From Emticicia oligotrophica DSM 17448 (GTDB lineage Bacteria > Bacteroidota > Bacteroidia > Cytophagales > Spirosomataceae): a DNA stretch of 64,000 nt. A model generated the notes under the pieces. That model was given only the letters and a program-made list of their open reading frames with translations. It was not told the DNA's origin and searched no databases. The stretch spans positions 3,658,001-3,722,000 of the forward strand of contig NC_018748.1 in NCBI RefSeq assembly GCF_000263195.1. The letters run 5' to 3'. Positions 58,469 to 64,000 of this stretch are shown here, piece after piece. A program made the translations under genes and the position numbers. Positions within the stretch are counted from its first letter, which is position 1. The number at the start of each line of letters is the position of its first letter.

Positions 58469-59099
58469 TTTCAGATTGTTGGAATTAAAACCAAATTTGT
58501 ACCTCAACGCATTTAATATGTCCCACGCCAAACTAAAATTGGAGTGAAGCCCAAACAGATATAGTTACACTTTGCAATAAAACAAGCATTTTTTAGAATT
58601 TCGCTAATATCTTGTAGGTGAGTAAGTAATACTATGAAAAGACTAAAAATAATTAATCTTTTTTGAAAATTAATTACTTTCGGATAATATTTCGTCAATA
58701 ATAGTTGAGTTTATTGTTCTGAGATATGTTGAAATAAGTACTCCTTTTCCATTATGAATAATACTGCATGCGTCTAAATAATCTTGTACACCAAATTGCA
58801 AATTTTTAATCATTTCTAACTCTTTTTCTTCTTGTTTTACCAAAAAATCAATAAATAAAGTTACACTATCCAATCTTTTCTTTTTATTTCCAAGTTGTGT
58901 ATCTGACAAGTATTTATCAGTTATAGGAACATAATATTCTTCATCTACATAAGTATCCTCGCAAACATACTGCAAATATACCAAATCATAAACAAGTTCA
59001 TCTACATAAGTTTTGCCTACTTGCGATAAACTAATCCTTGTTTTATCTAAGTCCATATGGCTCAATTTAATACCATAAAGTGTATTAAATAAACCATGA

Positions 59100-60016
59100 A
59101 CTTGTTTAAGATTATTCTGAATCAAAAGTAGATGCTCAAGAAAGAGGTAATTTTGTTTTGCGAAGCAAAATATCTAAATCAAATGAGCATCTTAGACAAA
59201 GATAGAATTAAAACCTTTATTCTTCCATATTTAAGTCAAGGTAAACGAGGTAAAAATTTAACGGAAGATAAACGAATAAGTATTGTTTTATCCATTTTTC
59301 ATCGTTTAAAAACAGGATGCCAGTGGAGAGAATTACCATTGGAGAAATATTTCACCGAGCAATATAGTTATGAATCTGTATTTTATCATTTCAATAAATG
59401 GTGTAAGGATGGTTCATGGAAAAGAATGTGGATTGGTTTATTGGCGAAATATAAGAACCATTTAGACTTATCAAGCATCCAATTAGACGGTTCACAAACC
59501 CGAGCCAACAGAGGAGGAAATAAAGTAGGGTTTCAGTTCAGAAAAGCAGATGAGAGTACAAATTTTTTGTACTTGTGTGATAGGCAGGGCATTCTAATTG
59601 CAATTTCAGAACCCATAAGTGGTGAACATCATGATTTAGCAGAAATAAAACAGCAATTTGAACAATTGATAAATTGGCTTGACCAATCTAACATTAGAAC
59701 CGAAGGTTTATTCTTAAATGCAGATGCTGGTTTTGATAGTCAAGAGTGTAGGCAGATATGTTCCCAACACCATATTGAAGCTAACATAGCTTTCAATAAA
59801 AGAAATGGGGCTACTGAAAACAGAAATGAATATTTTGATGAACTCTTATATGAAAATCGCTATGTGATAGAGAGAGCTTTTGCTTGGTTAGACGCTTTTA
59901 AAGCTTTGCTTATAAGATATGAAACAACGGCAATCAATTGGCTAAATCTAAATATTATTGGTATGATAGTGTGTTTCCTGCGAAAAATATCCACTAAAAT
60001 AAAATCTTAAACAAGT
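59100..60016 (+). mobile_element. IS5-family insertion sequence, 917 bp
   Basis: Perfect 14-bp terminal inverted repeats ACTTGTTTAAGATT; identity in inverted orientation extends to 17 bp if TGA/TCA just outside is included. Flanking trinucleotides are TGA (59097-59099) and TCA (60017-60019), fitting the TNA target type of some IS5 groups but not identical. Its ends differ from those of the IS5-family element at 36658, so these are two distinct elements. Confidence 0.85.
59132..60010 (+). CDS. IS5-family DDE transposase
   Basis: 292 residues. The N-terminal DUF4096-like domain (ISIVLSIFHRLKTGCQWREL, FYHFNKWCKDGSWKRMW) and DDE core with D119 (IQLDGSQT), D198 (FLNADAGFDS) and E247 (NRYVIERAFAWLDAFKALLI) are all present, so it looks active. 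ATG 59132 is used; Met18 (MSILDKDRI) aligns better with the usual family N-terminus. The stop codon falls within the right terminal repeat. Confidence 0.93.
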   Translation: MLKKEVILFCEAKYLNQMSILDKDRIKTFILPYLSQGKRGKNLTEDKRISIVLSIFHRLKTGCQWRELPLEKYFTEQYSYESVFYHFNKWCKDGSWKRMWIGLLAKYKNHLDLSSIQLDGSQTRANRGGNKVGFQFRKADESTNFLYLCDRQGILIAISEPISGEHHDLAEIKQQFEQLINWLDQSNIRTEGLFLNADAGFDSQECRQICSQHHIEANIAFNKRNGATENRNEYFDELLYENRYVIERAFAWLDAFKALLIRYETTAINWLNLNIIGMIVCFLRKISTKIKS

Positions 60017-60228
60017 TCAATATTTCCATATCCAAGATTAATTGTTGTTGTACCAGATAAATTCTTCCAATCAACAGTTTTTACCAATAAGTTGTTGTTT
60101 TGTTTTACACTTAAAATTTCTACTAATTGCTTAATATTATTCTCCTTAGGGTTAATTAAAATATTTTTTTTATTACATGATTGTAACAATATTTGAATGA
60201 TGAGTAGATATTTGAGGCATATTTTCAT

Positions 60229-60780
60229 AGTCGATAATTAGTTTTAATTGTATTGACAGAAAATATTGATAAATGGTTGGATATGTGTAAAATATATTTC
60301 ACTTTCAACGACCGCAAATGAGATGATGGGTGAAAAGCTGAGTATTTAGGTTTAAAATTAATAACTTTTCCTTATTTGCAGCGTTGGGACTCACACAACT
60401 TGAAAATTTCGCTAATCTAATGTCCACCAATAACTAAAAGTACCAAAGTGGAAAAAATCGAAGAAACTGCTCTAATCGAAAGTCGCTCACCAAATTTTCA
60501 TACCAAGTTCTGAAAAAAGAAATATAAAAGCAAATTGAATTTGATTTTTGAAGCGAAATTTGAGTAAATACCACGCTAATCGAATGTTGCCTACTAATTT
60601 TGTATTAGTAATAGTTTCCTAAGGGTGATATTGTTGTTAGATTTATGCAGATTAAAGTTTGACGCGATAAGCTCAAATGTAGGTTTCGTTGTTAATAATT
60701 TGTAAAAATATTTCTAGTGATGCTTTTTTGTACGGAAAATATACGTACATTTGTATTGCTAATTCAATATCAATTATAAT
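60229..60780. other. Intergenic region with diverged short repeats
   Basis: No gene recognised. The words GCTAATCTAATGTCCACC (60410), TCTAATCGAAAGTCGCTCACC (about 60471) and GCTAATCGAATGTTGCC (60575) are imperfect copies of one another. The stretch around 60510-60570 loosely resembles 54653-54712. Confidence 0.4.
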
Positions 60781-60937
60781 AAAGACAATTTACAGAGATA
60801 AGACAATTTACAGAGATAAGATAATTTACAGAGATAAGACATTTACAGAGATAAGACATTTACAGAGATAAGATAATTTACAGAGATAAGACATTTACAG
60901 AGATAAGATAATTTACAGAAATAAGATAATTTACAGA
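60781..60937 (+). repeat. Array of nine 17-18 bp tandem repeats abutting the antitoxin start codon
   Basis: Consensus AAGAtAATTTACAGAGAT (18 bp), alternating with a 17-bp form AAGACATTTACAGAGAT. The eighth copy has ACAGAAAT and the ninth runs directly into the ATG at 60938. The array takes up all the DNA just upstream of the toxin-antitoxin pair, so it should include its 5' leader and perhaps operator. A 60-codon frame reading through it (60689-60871) encodes only repetitive IYRDK and is not a gene. Confidence 0.95.
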
Positions 60938-61252
60938 ATGGGAACTTTAATTAATGATAGGATTGATGTTCGAATTAGCAAAGAGCAAAAGGACTTAATT
61001 AAGTTTGCTTGTGATTTAAGTGGATTTAAGAATCTAACAGAGTTTGTCGTTTTTTGTATTAACAAAGAGGCTAATAATATTATTATTGAAAATAGTAAGA
61101 TTCTTAAAAGTATTGAGGATAAGAAAGTGTTTTTAAATGCTCTATTGAATCCTCCTCCACCTAACTCTAAACTTAAGAAAGCCCAATCAAATTATTTAAA
61201 ATATCTTAAAGAAAATGAATTTGAGAATAACAGTATTAGAAAAAAAGTATGA
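60938..61252 (+). CDS. DUF1778 (TacA-like) antitoxin
   Basis: 104 residues. An N-terminal ribbon-helix-helix (DRIDVRISKEQKDLIKFACD, then NLTEFVVFCINKEANNII) is followed by the toxin-binding tail with the family hallmark NPPPPNSKLKKAQ. DUF1778 proteins neutralise a GNAT acetyltransferase toxin and repress their own operon by binding repeated operators. The tail overlaps the toxin gene by 38 bp. The ATG directly follows the tandem-repeat array with no recognisable ribosome-binding site. Confidence 0.92.
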   Translation: MGTLINDRIDVRISKEQKDLIKFACDLSGFKNLTEFVVFCINKEANNIIIENSKILKSIEDKKVFLNALLNPPPPNSKLKKAQSNYLKYLKENEFENNSIRKKV

Positions 61253-61718
61253 TAAATCAAATTTTAATTGTGGCTATATTTTATTGAATGATTATATACA
61301 AAAACAAGCTAAACAGGATGTAAATAGAGATTTATCGGCTTGCTTTGTTTTAACTGATGAAAATAATGTTGTAAAGGGCTATTATACCCTTTCAGCAAAT
61401 TCAATTAAAAGAGAAGAGTTTTCTGAAGAATTAATTAGGAAAATGCCTCCTAGTTATGTTGATATTCCGACTATTCTATTGGGGCGTTTAGCAATTGATG
61501 AAACTATTAAAGGCAATGGATGGGGAGAGTTAATGTTAATGGATGCTTTGAATAGAAGTTTATCAATTTCAGAAAGTCTAGGAACTGTTGCTGTTGTGGT
61601 TGACCCGATTGATGAAATAGCTCAAGCATTTTACTCAAAATACAGTTTTATTTTACTTCCTAGTTCAGGGAAAATGTTTCTTCCAATGAAAACGATAGAA
61701 AGTTTAATAGTTAGATAA
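61215..61718 (+). CDS. GNAT-family acetyltransferase toxin (TacT-like)
   Basis: 167 residues. LEKKYDKSNFNCGYILLNDY matches the start of TacT/AtaT-type toxins, and the GNAT fold follows: YYTLSANSIKREEF, IPTILLGRLAIDETIKGNGW (acetyl-CoA binding strand and loop, here K-G-N-G-W-G), and DEIAQAFYSKYSFILLPSS at the C-terminus with the usual F-Y-x-K-x-x-F. Such toxins acetylate the amino acid on charged tRNA and stop translation. Overlap with the antitoxin gene and a strong terminator right after make a two-gene unit. Confidence 0.93.
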   Translation: MNLRITVLEKKYDKSNFNCGYILLNDYIQKQAKQDVNRDLSACFVLTDENNVVKGYYTLSANSIKREEFSEELIRKMPPSYVDIPTILLGRLAIDETIKGNGWGELMLMDALNRSLSISESLGTVAVVVDPIDEIAQAFYSKYSFILLPSSGKMFLPMKTIESLIVR

Positions 61719-61736
61719 AAATAGTTAAATACAGGA

Positions 61737-61771
61737 AAGCGGAGTCCTAATTTTAGGACTCCGCTTTTTTA
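61737..61771 (+). terminator. Strong terminator after the toxin gene
   Basis: AGCGGAGTCCTAA / TTAGGACTCCGCT around a short TT loop (61738-61765), followed by six T. It starts about 20 bp after the toxin stop codon. Confidence 0.92.
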
Positions 61772-61993
61772 TATTAAAAGGTATTACATTCCAACGGCAC
61801 GCAAGTGCGATGTTGGGGTTTGGTTTTTGATTTAACTAATTGAAAATAAGGCGTTTACGCACTTGCTCGTGTTGAACCAACAACTAAGTTGAAGGGATAT
61901 TGTAAAAATAGTAAAAAAAATAGATAACTTGTTGACTCATTAAAACAATATTCATGATGTTAACAAAAAAACAGTTTTTATGTCGCTGTAAAG

Positions 61994-62851
61994 TTGAGTG
62001 CTGAGTCGGAGAAGCTTTTGCGAGAATTAGAAAATTACCTCAGAGCTAAACGCTATTCCCCACGCACGGTCAATAATTACAGCTATGAGATTCGGTATTT
62101 GCTGAGTCATTATTCCGACCGCTCGGCCTATAGTCTGGTTCAGACCGACATCATCAATTACCTGACTTACATCCAAGAGCAATTCAATGCATCGTGGGGC
62201 AAATGTCATACCGCCGCCCAGGCAATGAGTTGCTTTTTTCAACACATTCTTCAACTACCAGCCATCCGAGCACGCTCATTTTATCCCCTCAAACGACAAG
62301 TGTACCCCAATATACTCAGTCAGCAAGAGGTGGGAATGGTTTTAAATTGTTGTGAAATCTTGCAACACAAGGCCATTGTATCAGTTTTTTATGGAACGGG
62401 CGTTCGCCTGAGTGAATTACAACACCTGAAATTGAGCGACCTTGATAGACCCAATTTACGGCTTCGAGTATCCCATGGCAAGGGTAATAAAGAACGCTAC
62501 ACCTTACTTTCAGAGAAGTTATTGAGTTTATTAGAAGAATATTGGCGAGCGTACCGCCCCAAAGTTTACCTTTTTGAGGGGCGACTGGTAGGCAAGCCCA
62601 TGAAGGCTCGAACGATTCAGTTTCATGTAGCCAGTGCTATGGGTCGAGCGGGCTTGTTGAGTCCCGAGCGTCGATTGTCATGTCATACTTTGCGTCATAG
62701 TTTTGCTACCCACCTGCTGGATGCCGGCACCGACGTCCATACGATTCAGCAGTTGTTGGGTCATTCTCACATCTCCACGACGATGGTGTATTTACATCTG
62801 CAAGAGAGCAAACGTCGCAATATCATCAATCCTGTAGATAGCTTTCTTTGA
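61994..62851 (+). CDS. Tyrosine recombinase of the IS91-family element, copy 2
   Basis: Same 285-residue product as at 56177-57034, with all catalytic residues (R138, K163, H231, R234, H257, Y266) and the same TTG start. No difference was seen in the protein, pointing to recent duplication. Confidence 0.92.
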   Translation: MSAESEKLLRELENYLRAKRYSPRTVNNYSYEIRYLLSHYSDRSAYSLVQTDIINYLTYIQEQFNASWGKCHTAAQAMSCFFQHILQLPAIRARSFYPLKRQVYPNILSQQEVGMVLNCCEILQHKAIVSVFYGTGVRLSELQHLKLSDLDRPNLRLRVSHGKGNKERYTLLSEKLLSLLEEYWRAYRPKVYLFEGRLVGKPMKARTIQFHVASAMGRAGLLSPERRLSCHTLRHSFATHLLDAGTDVHTIQQLLGHSHISTTMVYLHLQESKRRNIINPVDSFL

Positions 62852-64000
62852 TGAATAAGCAAGAAAGTTTACAAGGGGTTTTTAGCAAAGCACAAAGAAT
62901 GGTCTTTAATTCATACTCCAAGAGCGTTTTTGGTCAACTGAGCACTTGCCGCACCCTTTCCAATGGCTATCATCTGAGTCAATGCAGCGATTGTGGGCAT
63001 CAGCAGATGCAGTTTCATGGCTGTGGGAATCGGCATTGTCTGTTTTGTGGACACTTCGGTCGAGAGCAATGGGTCGGCCAACGTCGAGCAGAATTATTGC
63101 CAACGACTTACTATCACGTGGTCTTTACGCTGCCTCATGAATTGAATGGCTTGGTGATGGGCAATCGTACTTTACTATATAATTTGTTATTGGAGTCATC
63201 CTCTCAGACGCTCATACAGTTTGGTAAAGACCCCAAATATTTGGGTGCTGAAATTGGTATAACGTCGGTACTGCACACGTGGGGCCAGAATTTGTCGTTT
63301 CATCCGCATGTTCACTGCATTGTCAGTGGGGGAGGATTTGACGGAAATCAATGGCAAAATAGTAAGCGAGTAAGTGGGAAGTTTCTGTTTCCAGTGGGAG
63401 CAATGAAGATAGTCTTCAAGGGCATTTTGATGAAAGGTTTGCGAAAACTACGGCCCAAACTACGACTTGATAAGCTTAATTTTGAAGACTTATTAAGTCA
63501 GATTGGTCAGAAAGCGTGGAATGTGTATGCCAAACGGCCCTTTGGTGGAGCGATGGGGGTTTTAGAATACTTAGGTAGATACACTCACCGAATCGCCATC
63601 AGTAGTAGTCGCATCACCGAGGTAGGGCAAACGACGGTGAGTTTTAACTACAAAGACTACGCCGATGGGAGTAAAGTCAAACAAATGACGCTGAGTCATG
63701 AAGAATTCCTACGTCGTTTTGAGCAGCATATCCTTCCGAGGTATTTTGTTAAGATTAGACATTATGGATATTTACGCAACCGAGGTAAGCAAGAACGGCT
63801 CAAACAGATACTTGCGAGCCTGCAATTATCGGAGCGGAAGCCTATACCCAAGCTAACTGTTGAGCAGTTTATGCAGGAAAAATACGGGACAGGCCTTGGA
63901 AAGTGTCCATGTTGTGGGGAAGGAAGAATGGTCTCGATAGCTGTGACTTATAGTCATCGTTGCGAGCCAATACAAGCATCATTCCAAGTGAGAAACAAGG
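62851..64000 (+). CDS. IS91-family HUH transposase, copy 2, truncated by window end
   Basis: Corresponds to 57034-58197 and is open to the window edge, with about 383 of 387 codons present, including the HUH and Y-x-x-x-Y motifs and C-terminal zinc pair. The truncation is only the end of the window, not a mutation. Confidence 0.93.
   Translation, partial: MNKQESLQGVFSKAQRMVFNSYSKSVFGQLSTCRTLSNGYHLSQCSDCGHQQMQFHGCGNRHCLFCGHFGREQWVGQRRAELLPTTYYHVVFTLPHELNGLVMGNRTLLYNLLLESSSQTLIQFGKDPKYLGAEIGITSVLHTWGQNLSFHPHVHCIVSGGGFDGNQWQNSKRVSGKFLFPVGAMKIVFKGILMKGLRKLRPKLRLDKLNFEDLLSQIGQKAWNVYAKRPFGGAMGVLEYLGRYTHRIAISSSRITEVGQTTVSFNYKDYADGSKVKQMTLSHEEFLRRFEQHILPRYFVKIRHYGYLRNRGKQERLKQILASLQLSERKPIPKLTVEQFMQEKYGTGLGKCPCCGEGRMVSIAVTYSHRCEPIQASFQVRNK

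Larger units (their letters stand above)
56050..58470 (+). mobile_element. IS91-family element, copy 1 (tyrosine recombinase + HUH transposase)
   Basis: The left boundary is where identity with the second copy starts: 56050 corresponds to 61867 (offset 5817 bp). The right end is not fixed because the second copy runs out of the window; a nested hairpin at 58405-58468 is a plausible 3' terminal structure, so 58470 is an estimate. GC content is visibly higher than the surroundings, indicating foreign origin. Confidence 0.85.
58670..60228 (-). pseudogene. Lipoprotein gene split by an IS5-family element
   Basis: The 5' piece (60228 down to about 60017) encodes MKICLKYLLIIQILLQSC, a lipoprotein signal with Cys at residue 18, and goes on to TTINLGYGNI. 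The 3' piece (about 59099 down to 58670) encodes HGLFNTLYGIKLSHMDLDKT and onward to LSESN. Removing the IS plus one 3-bp target copy gives one 639-bp frame (212 residues) with no stop. Each piece can also be read as a separate short frame (222 bp and 456 bp from a TTG), but these include IS terminal sequence and are artefacts of the insertion. The protein family is not recognised; a soluble, helical, probably periplasmic or surface lipoprotein. Confidence 0.82.
61867..64000 (+). mobile_element. IS91-family element, copy 2 (cut by the window end)
   Basis: Directly repeated copy of the element at 56050, identical in the parts I compared, including the 127-bp leader and both reading frames. The left flank holds GCAAGTGCG (61801-61809) and its complement CGCACTTGC (61858-61866), ending right at the element boundary. 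At least 2134 bp are present. Confidence 0.9.

Noticed and set aside
58513-58698. 61-codon minus-strand frame between IS91 copy 1 and the split lipoprotein gene
   Set aside because: AT-rich, overlaps the real lipoprotein 3' end, and has no recognisable features.
59109-60006. Shorter IS ends with a 4-bp TTAA duplication for the second IS5-family element
   Set aside because: It would leave a 20-bp palindrome with a stop in the host gene and would ignore the perfect inverted repeats; ends at 59100/60016 restore the frame.
60689-60871. 60-codon frame through the tandem-repeat array
   Set aside because: The product is mostly translated repeat (IYRDK units) with no domain; it is a by-product of the array.
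60781-60937. CRISPR array
   Set aside because: The repeats are contiguous 17-18 bp units with no spacers, and no cas gene is present.

Overview
The window looks like a chromosomal segment of a low-GC member of the Bacteroidota, most likely a free-living or plant/soil/water-associated Cytophagales (Spirosomaceae-like). Supporting signs are two proteins with C-terminal sorting domains of the type IX secretion system (T9SS), SprB-type adhesin repeats, a FecR/ECF sigma pair, TonB-dependent receptor and STN proteins, a promoter of the Bacteroidota TAnnTTTG type, and start codons without Shine-Dalgarno sequences. This is inferred from gene content; no rRNA or tRNA gene was seen.

1-34 kb is a conventional metabolic region. 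It starts with threonine catabolism (kbl, partial, and tdh, with a divergent Lrp/AsnC regulator), then an ABC-F ATPase. Next is a xylan-use cluster (GH10 xylanase, GPH-type sugar symporter, cytoplasmic GH43) divergent from a Nudix/winged-helix regulator, with a palindromic operator candidate between them. A two-subunit molybdenum hydroxylase (IorAB type), threonine aldolase, an ECF sigma/SnoaL/FecR/STN operon, a TonB-dependent receptor, an M1 peptidase, a sugar nucleotidyltransferase, an MFS anion transporter, a DsbA/HxlR divergent pair and katG follow. Gene ends are often marked by clear hairpins, and REP-like palindromes recur between genes.

34-56 kb is rich in secreted and surface proteins: a beta-propeller-like protein, a von Willebrand A lipoprotein, an outer-membrane protein broken by an IS5-family element, a 1002-residue reprolysin-like protease, a two-gene membrane/coiled-coil operon of unknown role, an outer-membrane barrel, a 2500-residue T9SS adhesin with six near-identical 225-bp SprB repeats and a near-identical ~500-bp DUF11-like duplication, and a leucine-rich-repeat protein. 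Gene density falls and AT-rich non-coding stretches of 0.3-1.3 kb appear.

56-64 kb is a mobile region. Two directly repeated copies of an IS91-family element (tyrosine recombinase plus HUH/Y2 transposase, translationally coupled; second copy cut by the window end) flank about 3.5 kb holding a lipoprotein gene split by a second IS5-family element and a DUF1778/GNAT toxin-antitoxin pair preceded by a striking array of 17-18 bp tandem repeats. Both IS5 insertions can be removed on paper to restore continuous reading frames; one of the two restored genes still has an internal stop codon.
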